Source: Pseudomonadota bacterium
GTDB lineage: Bacteria > Pseudomonadota > Gammaproteobacteria > Halothiobacillales > Halothiobacillaceae
Direction of reading: 5' to 3'
Assembly: GCA_021795795.1 (NCBI GenBank)
Contig: JAJYPA010000481.1
Coordinates: 1 to 6,361 of the forward strand
Length of the DNA: 6,361 bases
Shown here piece after piece: positions 1-5,720 of the stretch. Each line of letters begins with the position of its first letter. Position 1 is the first letter of the stretch. The translations under genes and the position numbers were made by a program. The notes below the pieces were generated by a model. It did not search any database. It had not been told where the DNA came from and saw only the letters and a list, made by a program, of their open reading frames with translations.

Positions 1-199
1 GATCCAGTGCCATGTCCAACGAGAGTTTCTGAGAGGGCGCTCGCTGAATATAAACCCCCCGCACCATTTCATCTTCAGTCTGACGGGACCAGTCTTCGGC
101 ATCCCGTTTGGTCCGGAACGTTTTCGCGGCCGTCGGCCAACCCTGCTTGCGAATCACTGCTTTCCAGGTTCCCGCCGGGTTTTTGACTATCGTGGCCAT
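1..199 (-). CDS. Tyrosine recombinase/phage integrase, N-terminal part (runs off the left edge)
   Basis: The first 66 codons of a gene read on the minus strand; the rest lies outside the window. The protein opens MATIVKNPAGTWKAVIRKQG and continues with TFRTKRDAEDWSRQ and EDEMVRGVYI. This is the usual start of a family of phage-type site-specific integrases: a small strand-rich arm-DNA-binding domain (GxWxAxIRxxG, TFxTKxxAexW) before the core-binding domain. The start at 199 is supported by GGAGGAG at 209-215, nine bases upstream. The catalytic domain is not visible, so activity cannot be judged. It differs in family from the integrase on the right (no DUF4102-type arm domain) and points away from it, with the tRNA-Phe fragment between them. 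I infer that it belongs to a second element or remnant using the same tRNA gene. Confidence 0.85.
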   Translation of the reverse strand, partial: MATIVKNPAGTWKAVIRKQGWPTAAKTFRTKRDAEDWSRQTEDEMVRGVYIQRAPSQKLSLDMALD

Positions 200-229
200 A
201 ACACAAATCTCCTCCGTCCAAATTCAGCA

Positions 230-247
230 CTGTACCGAATCTGTACC
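230..247 (-). repeat. Direct repeat GGTACAG x2, 11-bp period, in the left integrase leader
   Basis: CTGTACC occurs at 230-236 and 241-247, which is GGTACAG twice on the integrase sense strand. The second copy is one helical turn from the first. It lies 31-48 bases upstream of the left integrase start. Candidate roles are arm-type integrase binding or autoregulation; this is inferred from position and spacing. Confidence 0.5.
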
Positions 248-268
248 TGAGGAGCAGAGGATTGTCAA
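240..268 (-). promoter_or_regulatory. Possible promoter of the left integrase
   Basis: Read on the minus strand, a perfect TTGACA lies at 268-263. After a 17-base spacer comes TACAGA (245-240), which matches the -10 consensus at only 3 of 6 positions. The -10 overlaps one of the GGTACAG repeats, so a protein bound there could block transcription. The -35 is convincing and the -10 is weak. Confidence 0.35.
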
Positions 269-295
269 CAACAAATATGTAACATACTGATTATA

Positions 296-343
296 TGGTG
301 CCCAGGGACGGAATCGAACCGCCGACACGAGGATTTTCAGTCC
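296..343 (-). other. Attachment-site core: 3' fragment of tRNA-Phe (GAA)
   Basis: On the minus strand this reads as the 3' half of tRNA-Phe. It has three bases of the 5' anticodon stem (GGA), the loop CTGAAAA with anticodon GAA, the 3' stem TCCTC, a variable GTGTC, a T arm with loop TTCGATT, an acceptor strand ending CCTGGGC, discriminator A and CCA. The D arm and 5' acceptor strand are missing: the sequence beyond 343 is unrelated, so no functional tRNA is made. A tRNA 3' end regenerated by an integrating element is the standard signature of attL/attR. By orientation, this copy is the distal (non-intact) end for the element on the right, and it also sits where the left integrase would expect its own attachment core. 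An intact tRNA-Phe should then lie beyond the far end of the right element. Confidence 0.88.
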
Positions 344-397
344 TAATTCTCCGGGTATTCGCCTGTTTACATTCAGCGCCAATCCGTTTGAAATCCT

Positions 398-426
398 TTG
401 CATGACAGCGCCTTATATCCTATAAT
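398..426 (+). promoter_or_regulatory. Sigma70-type promoter of the right integrase
   Basis: TTGCAT at 398-403, a 17-base spacer and a perfect TATAAT at 421-426. Transcription should start near 433, about 70 bases before the integrase ATG at 506. The TTG of the -35 also opens the reading frame upstream of the integrase, so a start at 398 would have to lie inside the promoter; this argues for 506. Confidence 0.7.
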
Positions 427-461
427 TCGTCCATTGTTGTTAGCGTTCGTTTTAGCTGAAC

Positions 462-480
462 TGCTTACATGGTGCTTACA
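462..480 (+). repeat. Direct repeat TGCTTACA x2, 11-bp period, in the right integrase leader
   Basis: TGCTTACA is at 462-469 and again at 473-480, one helical turn apart, between the promoter and the ribosome binding site. A one-mismatch relative, TGTTTACA, is at 364-371 near the tRNA fragment. The arrangement suits arm-type binding sites for the integrase or AlpA-like protein, or integrase autoregulation. This is inferred from position and spacing. Confidence 0.5.
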
Positions 481-505
481 GGCCGCTGACAGGGAGAACG
501 AAGAC

Positions 506-1702
506 ATGCGGATTACCAAGGAACAGGTAGACGAAGCACCCGCCCCGGACTCGGGGTATAAAATCTACTGGGACGACACCATCAAGGGCTTCGGGCTGCA
601 GGTGACCAGCGCGGGCGTTAAGAGCTTTGTTATCCAGTACCGAGTCAACGGAAAATCACGGCGCATGACCCTGGGCAAATACGGGAAGCTCACGGCGGAA
701 CAGGCCCGGAAGGAAGCCAAGAAGAAAATCGGCGAGATCGTGCAGGGCGTTGACCCGCTTGTCGCCAAACGCAGAAAGGAGGCACAAGGGATTACGCTTG
801 AAGCCGCTCTCACTGCCTACTGCCAAGACAATAACCGCCTGAAAGAGTCCACCAAGGCATGTATGCGCAGCTCCATGATCTGGGGCTGCAAAGAGTGGAT
901 GCCCAAACCGGTGACGGCCATAAGCGGCGACATGGTATTGCGTCGGCATAAGCAGCTTGGCGAACGCTCTCGCGCGCAGGCCAACGTATGGGGCCGCTAT
1001 CTAAGGGCTGTCTTCAATCGCGTCATGAAAGAACACGAGGAACAAGGCGCTTCTATCATCAAGGTAAACCCCGCCCAGATTCTGAGCACTAAAGGGGCAT
1101 GGTACGAGATCAAACGCAGGCAGACCGTTATCCCGGCACACCAGATAGGCGCATGGTGGAAAGCGGTAGACAATCTTTCCAACCCCGTAGCGCAAGCCTA
1201 TTTGCGCCTGCTGATGTTGACCGGGCTGCGTCGTGAAGAAGGGCTTGGTCTCAGGTGGAGTGACGTTGACCTGGTAACCGGCACCCTGACAGTGCGGGAT
1301 ACCAAGAACCACGAAGATCACACGCTCCCCCTGGGGCGCTACCTGCACAGCATGTTTTCCAAGATGCCCAGATACGGCGAGTTCGTATTCAGCAACGCGC
1401 GCGGCGAGCGCCTGAGCAATTTGCGCTATGCGCTGGAGAAAGTGCGGGGTGAAAGCGGCGTCACCTTCACCAGGCATGATCTGCGTCGTGGATTTGCCAG
1501 CGCTGGCGCAAGGCTGGTGACTGAGTACGAACTCAAAAAGCTGATGAACCACAAGCGCAAGGATGACGTGACGCAGGGATACGTCATATTCGATACGACG
1601 GCCTTGAAGGAACCCATGCAGCGCATCGAGGACTTCTTTCTTAAAGCTGCTGGTGTGGTGCCTGGAGCCGAGATCGTACCCATGCAGAGGACGGCGGAAT
1701 GA
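506..1702 (+). CDS. P4-type tyrosine integrase (DUF4102 arm domain + catalytic domain)
   Basis: A 398-residue site-specific recombinase that should integrate and excise the element at tRNA-Phe. Residues about 1-90 form the arm-DNA-binding domain typical of P4-like integrases (DDTIKGFGLQV, SFVIQYRVNGKSRRMTLGKYG, LTAEQARKEAKK, GVDPLVAKR). A core-binding helical domain follows (about 95-195), then the catalytic domain. All expected catalytic residues are present: R242 (TGLRREE), K267 (DTKN), H324 and R327 (RHDLRR), H349 (MNHK) and the nucleophile Y359 (QGYV). Its length is normal for the family and it looks intact. I chose ATG 506 because AGGGAG lies nine bases upstream and homology begins there. 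The frame extends back to a TTG at 398, but that TTG is the -35 element. The stop overlaps the next gene by 4 bases (ATGA). Confidence 0.95.
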   Translation: MRITKEQVDEAPAPDSGYKIYWDDTIKGFGLQVTSAGVKSFVIQYRVNGKSRRMTLGKYGKLTAEQARKEAKKKIGEIVQGVDPLVAKRRKEAQGITLEAALTAYCQDNNRLKESTKACMRSSMIWGCKEWMPKPVTAISGDMVLRRHKQLGERSRAQANVWGRYLRAVFNRVMKEHEEQGASIIKVNPAQILSTKGAWYEIKRRQTVIPAHQIGAWWKAVDNLSNPVAQAYLRLLMLTGLRREEGLGLRWSDVDLVTGTLTVRDTKNHEDHTLPLGRYLHSMFSKMPRYGEFVFSNARGERLSNLRYALEKVRGESGVTFTRHDLRRGFASAGARLVTEYELKKLMNHKRKDDVTQGYVIFDTTALKEPMQRIEDFFLKAAGVVPGAEIVPMQRTAE

Positions 1703-2421
1703 AGCTCCGCACGGCGATGGTGGATTACGACACGCTGGTTGCCATCTTCGAGCGGGTAAAGGCCACTCCGCAAGATGCAACATCGGTGGAGGGAACAGGC
1801 ATACAGGCCATTGACCGGGCGATAAAGAACCTGGGCAACGTGGCGCAGCTTCGCAACCTTATGTTTGACCTGATCGGTTTGCGGTGCGCGGTGGGAACGC
1901 TGGATCAGGAACAGATCGACAAGCAGGTAAAGGCTGACCGGGCTGCAAAGCTGCTACGGGAAGCGGGGAACATTCTCAAGGAGATCGGCAGCCCATGCCT
2001 GACTGACTTATGCAACGATCTGGCTGCTGGTGCTGAGTTGGCCGCTGGTGGACCTTCCTGCATGCAGTACATTGGACCCCACAACCCGAAACCCGGCAAG
2101 GACTACGAAAAGACGCGGCTTTATCCGCAGCGGTGGGGGTGCCCGAATATCGTCATACAGCGCACCAAGACGGCAGGGCGGGCGGCGAGCAACCCAGATT
2201 CGGCAGCCGTTGGCGCGGCGGTTCGTACTATGGCAAATCACTTCGACGGCCAGATCCCGGAACGGGCGGCAATCATCGCCGGGCTATGTTGCGTTGCGGG
2301 CTATCCCGTGACCGGTCCGACCGTGACGAAGGTATTGAAGGGGTACACTCCGAAAGAGTCACCAGTAACCAACAACGCTAAGTCTGATAATTGGCTTACA
2401 GGGCTATGTGCTAAGACATAG
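1699..2421 (+). CDS. Hypothetical protein, translationally coupled to the integrase
   Basis: A 240-residue protein I do not recognise. It overlaps the integrase stop by ATGA, so the two are probably translated together from the promoter at 398-426. An alternative ATG at 1720 lacks a ribosome binding site. Residues about 10-110 look helical (for example LTDLCNDLAAGAEL). The middle is rich in Gly, Pro and aromatic residues, with cysteines at 100, 105, 121 and 148 but no clear CxxC pair. The stretch about 187-216 (PERAAIIAGLCCVAGYPVTG, then PTVTKVLKGY) could form a helix-turn-helix-like unit, so DNA binding is possible but unproven. No signal peptide or membrane segment is visible. A terminator follows closely, so it ends the first transcription unit. 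A regulatory or accessory recombination role is a guess from position only. Confidence 0.75.
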   Translation: MKLRTAMVDYDTLVAIFERVKATPQDATSVEGTGIQAIDRAIKNLGNVAQLRNLMFDLIGLRCAVGTLDQEQIDKQVKADRAAKLLREAGNILKEIGSPCLTDLCNDLAAGAELAAGGPSCMQYIGPHNPKPGKDYEKTRLYPQRWGCPNIVIQRTKTAGRAASNPDSAAVGAAVRTMANHFDGQIPERAAIIAGLCCVAGYPVTGPTVTKVLKGYTPKESPVTNNAKSDNWLTGLCAKT

Positions 2422-2460
2422 AGCGCCGTTTATTTCTTAGCAACGAAGCGGCATCAAATA

Positions 2461-2489
2461 GGCTCCGTCAACCCGAACGGAGCCTTTTT
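2461..2489 (+). terminator. Rho-independent terminator after the integrase unit
   Basis: GGCTCCGT (2461-2468) pairs perfectly with ACGGAGCC (2477-2484) across an 8-base loop and is followed by TTTTTATT. An A at 2460 can also pair with T2485. It lies 39 bases after the stop of the 240-residue gene and ends just before the ATG of the AlpA-like gene at 2493. Confidence 0.88.
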
Positions 2490-2495
2490 ATTATG
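2477..2495 (+). promoter_or_regulatory. Ribosome binding site of the AlpA-like gene, inside the terminator stem
   Basis: The only Shine-Dalgarno match for ATG 2493 is GGAG at 2479-2482, ten bases upstream. It is in the 3' arm of the terminator hairpin. A read-through transcript would therefore have a sequestered binding site, while an RNA starting downstream of the 5' arm would leave it open. The pairing is visible in the sequence; the regulatory effect is inferred. Confidence 0.55.
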
Positions 2496-2717
2496 AACGA
2501 TGCAAACATCAATCTAGACCCTAAGTCCCTGTACACGCAGGATCAGCTTGCCCCCGTATTCCAGAAATCCAAGTCATGGTTTGAACGCGCACGATGGGCA
2601 GGTGAAGGCCCGAAGTACCGGAAGATCGGGCGCAGCGTCCGGTATTTGGGCGCGGACGTTATAGAGTGGTTGAATGCCCAGACTCGGGGCAGCACCAGCG
2701 AAGGGGGCATGTCGTGA
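2493..2717 (+). CDS. AlpA-like winged-helix DNA-binding protein (excisionase/regulator family)
   Basis: A 74-residue protein of the AlpA/excisionase-like helix-turn-helix family. Residues 13-63 form the domain: LYTQDQLAPVFQKSKSWFER supplies the helix-turn-helix, GPKYRKIGRSVRY the wing, and DVIEWLNAQ the closing helix. In P4 phage and related satellites and islands such proteins regulate int transcription or act as recombination directionality factors; that role is inferred here from family and context. The start at 2493 is the only one that keeps the whole domain. It is the first gene after the terminator, and its stop overlaps the GTG of the following gene by 4 bases (GTGA). The last ten residues (GSTSEGGMS) look disordered. 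No strong promoter is visible between 2300 and 2490. Confidence 0.88.
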   Translation: MNDANINLDPKSLYTQDQLAPVFQKSKSWFERARWAGEGPKYRKIGRSVRYLGADVIEWLNAQTRGSTSEGGMS

Positions 2718-2920
2718 AAAAGCCCGCCCCGCTTTCGCAGAACGAGCTGCACAATCAGCAAACAAATCCTACCACGATCCGCACGCTAAGGCACCTGCTG
2801 GCCGCCCTGGCGAATTTGCAAACAATCTCTGCCGTTACCCCCTGGGAAGAATTGCTCTTGCGTCATGTTGCCCAACAAGTCGGCATCGAGACCGAGCGGC
2901 TGGGGTGCGACCATGACTGA
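2714..2920 (+). CDS. Small hypothetical protein, GTG start
   Basis: A 68-residue protein beginning at GTG 2714, with AAGGGGG at 2701-2707, six bases upstream. The same frame extends back to 2666, but that part overlaps the AlpA-like gene and lacks a binding site of its own. The N-terminus is polar (KKPAPLSQNELHNQQTNP). The rest looks like two amphipathic helices (IRTLRHLLAALANLQ and WEELLLRHVAQQVG). No known motif or membrane segment is visible. It sits between the AlpA-like gene (4-base overlap) and the primase gene (8-base overlap), so it belongs to the replication operon. I cannot assign a function. Confidence 0.65.
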   Translation: MKKPAPLSQNELHNQQTNPTTIRTLRHLLAALANLQTISAVTPWEELLLRHVAQQVGIETERLGCDHD

Positions 2921-3848
2921 CACAATCACATACGGCCTGTGCCGCAACGCTCTCGACCACCACGTCAAGCCCCAAGAGATGGCCTTCTCTAGGTTCGTGG
3001 GTACGTTCAAATCTCCCATTGTGCTGACCGACAAAAAGAACGGCGCGGCTATGGTTCCGGCGATATTCAGCACGCCCTATGCCGTCAATAAAAACGTCAC
3101 TGGGATAACCGCCCTGCTACTCGATATTGAAAAGCAGCCGGGTGGATCGCATCCAATGGCACCAGAGCAGGCCAGTCAGTATATGCAGGAATCCGGCTTG
3201 TGCTTCTGCCTTTGGACCACCCATTCGCACACGCCCGAAGCGCCCCGTTATCGCATCCTGTTCCCTCTGGACGGGGCGCTGGCTCCCGAGCACTTAAAGT
3301 GCGTTTATGGGCTTCTGGTGGCGTCTCTGGAGCCATTCAGCAACGTGGTAGACACAAGCTGCTTTCACCCGGCGAGATTGTTCTTTCTGCCATCGGTTCA
3401 CCCAGACCGGGCACAGCATTACCAGTGGTTCGCAAATGCCGATGGGAAGCGTCTGAAGGCGGTACGGCTGACCGAGGGCGCGAAGATCGTTGAAGCCCAA
3501 GAGCGGGCAAAAGCAGAGGCGGCGCGGCAACGGCACGTTGTTCGTAAGTCACTGGATGGGCGCGGTTCTCTGATCGAGCAATTCAACGCTGAACACCGGG
3601 TGGAGGAACTTCTGGAGCAGGCCGGATATATCAAAAAAGGTCGGTGTAAGTGGCTCTCGCCCAACTCGCATAGTGGCATTGCCGGGCTGGTGGTTTTCGA
3701 GGAGGACAACCGGGTTTTTAGCCACCATTCAGGAGATCCGCTGAATGACGGCCATGTGCATGATCCCTTCTCAATCTACTGCCTAATTTGGCACGGCGGC
3801 GATGCTCGCGCGGCTTGTGCGGCATTGCGCCAGCGGAGGGCTAGCTAA
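2913..3848 (+). CDS. Primase-like replication protein (archaeo-eukaryotic primase type)
   Basis: A 311-residue protein that probably makes primers for replication of the element. The N-terminal 175 residues carry three motifs typical of archaeo-eukaryotic-type primases of mobile elements: LLLDIE (D71, E73, motif I), TTHSHTPEAPRYRILFPL (H104 or H106 and R112/R114, motif II region) and VVDTSCFHPARLFFLPS (D147 of motif III, R155). A charged linker follows (about 186-212, EAQERAKAEAARQR). The C-terminal 80 residues (AGYIKKGRCKWLSPNSHSG, then VFSHHSGDPL, HDPFSIYCLIWHGG) match a module found at the end of such primases. ATG 2913 was chosen over the frame's first ATG at 2865 because TGGGGTG lies six bases before it, it gives the usual 8-base overlap with the previous gene, and homology starts there. 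It overlaps the helicase gene by one base (TAATG). Family assignment is by motif recognition only. Confidence 0.8.
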   Translation: MTDTITYGLCRNALDHHVKPQEMAFSRFVGTFKSPIVLTDKKNGAAMVPAIFSTPYAVNKNVTGITALLLDIEKQPGGSHPMAPEQASQYMQESGLCFCLWTTHSHTPEAPRYRILFPLDGALAPEHLKCVYGLLVASLEPFSNVVDTSCFHPARLFFLPSVHPDRAQHYQWFANADGKRLKAVRLTEGAKIVEAQERAKAEAARQRHVVRKSLDGRGSLIEQFNAEHRVEELLEQAGYIKKGRCKWLSPNSHSGIAGLVVFEEDNRVFSHHSGDPLNDGHVHDPFSIYCLIWHGGDARAACAALRQRRAS

Positions 3849-5719
3849 TGGATACCCAGACGTTTACAGAAGACACAGAGATCCGCCCAGAAGATGTGCT
3901 CCCGGCAGATTTGACGGCTGCAGCAATGGCCGAGTTGCTAACCATAGCCCAAGCAGGAGATGCCCCGGCCTTTTGGAGATCGCTCAAGCCCCATGCCGCT
4001 TTAATCAAGTCGCTCATGGACAACGATCCCGGTGAGTTTCAGGCATGGCGTGCTGAAATTAAATCAGCTTGCAGCAAGATCAACGTGGGCACTCTGGACG
4101 CCTTTATCAGCCCGTCCGGGAGTGGCGATGGTTCGGATAGTCAGGCTACCGCCCTGGCAGACCTGGCCGCCGAACGGTGCGAGCTTTGGCATGATGCCGA
4201 TGGTAATGCGTTTGCCACCATCGCCGCCGAGACACATAACGAGCACTGGCGCGTTGATTCCACCGGCTTCCGCGATTGGCTATCCTGGCTGGCACATTCC
4301 AAAATGGGCACAGCACCATCAGGGGAAACCCTCAAAAGCGCCTGCAATGCTCTGGCTGGACAAGGCAAGTTCGATGGCGACGAGCACGAGCCCAGGCGGC
4401 GCGTAGCAAAAGATTCGTCTGGGTACTGGCTGGATCTGGGCGACGACCAGTGGCGAGCAGTCCTGATAACGGCGGCAGGTTGGAAAGTCATGTGCAAGCC
4501 ACCGGTGCGGCTGATACGGACCAAAGCCACTCGGCCACTTCCCGAGCCGGTATCAGGCGGCAACTTGGATGCTCTCTGGGATCTGGTGAATGTCCCCGAG
4601 CAAGAGCGTCTGCTGGTGCTGGCATGGATCATCGAGTGCTTCCGGTCCGATACGCCCTATGCCCTGCTGGAACTCACCGGCGAACAGGGCGCGGCCAAAT
4701 CCACAGCACAGACCATATTCCGGCGCTTCATTGATCCCAGTCAGGTTGCGTTACGCGGGAAACCAAAGACCGTCGAAGATATATATGTGGCGGCGGCCAA
4801 CTCGCACTTGCTCAGTTACGAAAATCTCAGCGGGTTATCGAATGACCAGTCCGACGCGCTTTGCACCTGCTGCACCGGGGGCGGGTATGCAGCGCGGCAA
4901 CTTTATACCAACGGCGAGGAGGCAACGCTTAGCGCCCATTGTCCGGTTGCCCTGAACGGTATTTCCCCGGTTGTGCTCAGGCCCGACCTACTGGATCGCG
5001 CAGTCTCGATAACCCTACCGGAGATCAAGGTACGGAAAACCGACGACGAGATCAGAGAGGCCACCGAAGCGGCAGCGACTGGCATCATGGGTGCTCTGCT
5101 GGATCTGTTCAGCAATGCCCTGGCCGTCATGCCATCGGTAGTCATCCCCCCCGAGCAGCGGCCCCGCATGGCCGATTTTGCGATGCTGGGGGAAGCGATT
5201 GCCAAAGTGCAGGGATACCCACAAGGCCACTTCCTGCAGCTCTATACCGATCACCGGCGGGCGGCGATTGGCCGGACGATTGATGCCAGCCCCGTAGCGG
5301 CGGCGATGGTGGATTATGTGGATCGTGGCAATCGGTACACGGGCACCGTCAAGGGGCTGCTGGAGGTGCTGACCGAGCACAAGCCGGACCACGAGCGGGA
5401 CGAATACTGGCCGCGCAGTCCGAAGGGGCTTGCCGATGCCATGCGGCGCTACTCACCGGCACTTCGACAAATGGGTATCAAGGCCCGCGTGGACAATACC
5501 CGCTACAGAGACGGCATCCACTGTGAACTTGCAAAACAGGTGACGGACTATTCTCCCCAGCCCCAAGTACCCGGAAATGAAGTTCACAATGTTCACCATG
5601 TTCACCATGTTCACACAGCACCAAAAGCTGAACCCCAAACAGCGAATCAGTGCCCGTCCTGTCATGGTGCTGGATGCCATATTTGCGAAGAGATCCCCGA
5701 CGACACGGAGGAACTTTGA
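3848..5719 (+). CDS. P-loop ATPase, helicase-like replication protein with C-terminal zinc knuckle
   Basis: A 623-residue ATPase, likely the replicative helicase partner of the primase just upstream. The N-terminal part (1-235) holds a domain usual in this mobile-element family (LWHDADGNAFATI, GYWLDLGDDQWRAV). The ATPase core has Walker A GEQGAAKST (278-286, K284), a Walker B-like segment LLSYENLSGL (321-330) where the family more often has F/D before N, TGGGYAARQLY (343-353), sensor-like N370 (VALNGI) and a possible arginine finger in LLDRA (R384). After a helical region comes VHNVHHVHHVHT (579-590), encoded by 9-bp DNA repeats, and then CPSCHGAGCHIC (602-613), a four-cysteine zinc knuckle. 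GGAGGG at 3835-3840 supports the start. Cytoplasmic, DNA-bound action is inferred. Superfamily 3-like helicase is the best fit; other AAA-type loaders are possible. Confidence 0.83.
   Translation: MDTQTFTEDTEIRPEDVLPADLTAAAMAELLTIAQAGDAPAFWRSLKPHAALIKSLMDNDPGEFQAWRAEIKSACSKINVGTLDAFISPSGSGDGSDSQATALADLAAERCELWHDADGNAFATIAAETHNEHWRVDSTGFRDWLSWLAHSKMGTAPSGETLKSACNALAGQGKFDGDEHEPRRRVAKDSSGYWLDLGDDQWRAVLITAAGWKVMCKPPVRLIRTKATRPLPEPVSGGNLDALWDLVNVPEQERLLVLAWIIECFRSDTPYALLELTGEQGAAKSTAQTIFRRFIDPSQVALRGKPKTVEDIYVAAANSHLLSYENLSGLSNDQSDALCTCCTGGGYAARQLYTNGEEATLSAHCPVALNGISPVVLRPDLLDRAVSITLPEIKVRKTDDEIREATEAAATGIMGALLDLFSNALAVMPSVVIPPEQRPRMADFAMLGEAIAKVQGYPQGHFLQLYTDHRRAAIGRTIDASPVAAAMVDYVDRGNRYTGTVKGLLEVLTEHKPDHERDEYWPRSPKGLADAMRRYSPALRQMGIKARVDNTRYRDGIHCELAKQVTDYSPQPQVPGNEVHNVHHVHHVHTAPKAEPQTANQCPSCHGAGCHICEEIPDDTEEL
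5582..5616 (+). repeat. GTTCAC array, four copies at 9-bp period
   Basis: GTTCAC starts at 5582, 5591, 5600 and 5609, separated by AAT, CAT and CAT. The array is codon-aligned within the 3' end of the helicase gene and encodes VHNVHHVHHVHT. Bases 5588-5616 form an inverted repeat with 5881-5909 (29 bp, one mismatch). Isolated copies flank the pair: TGTGAAC at 5522-5528 and GTTCACA at 5960-5966. It could be iterons of an origin or operator sites for an element-encoded protein. Confidence 0.85.
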
Positions 5720-5720
5720 A

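Larger units (their letters stand above)
200..505. other. Junction between two divergent integrase genes (no convincing gene)
   Basis: These 306 bases separate the two integrase starts. The only long reading frame, plus strand through about 290, is antisense to the left integrase and looks spurious. The stretch contains, left to right, the leader and possible promoter of the left integrase, the tRNA-Phe 3' fragment, about 50 bases of AT-richer DNA, the promoter of the right integrase, and a leader with direct repeats. It has the layout expected of an attachment site with flanking integrase and excisionase binding sites. Confidence 0.7.

Noticed and set aside
296..343. Functional tRNA-Phe gene
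   Set aside because: The D arm, most of the 5' anticodon stem and the 5' acceptor strand are absent; only the 3' half matches.
1001..1783. 260-codon open frame on the minus strand
   Set aside because: It is antisense to the integrase, whose catalytic residues are all intact; no recognisable domain and it is best explained as a shadow frame.
2386..2391. GATAAT as a -10 element for the AlpA-like operon
   Set aside because: No acceptable -35 at 16-18 bases upstream, and a transcript from it would run into the terminator.
2393..2401. GCTTACAGG resembling the TGCTTACAGG of the integrase leader repeat
   Set aside because: Single copy inside a coding region, far from the attachment site and without the 11-bp partner; chance match is likely.
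2404..2421. Hairpin CTATGT / ACATAG overlapping the stop of the 240-residue gene
   Set aside because: Only six base pairs, partly AT, with no T-run after it; the nearby terminator at 2461-2489 is far better. Possibly a chance palindrome.
5577..5720. N-terminal extension of the TubC-like protein from an ATG at 5577
   Set aside because: It lies within the helicase gene, gets its MFTMFTMFT composition from the 9-bp repeats read in another frame, and lacks a ribosome binding site; ATG 5721 has a good one and begins the recognisable domain.
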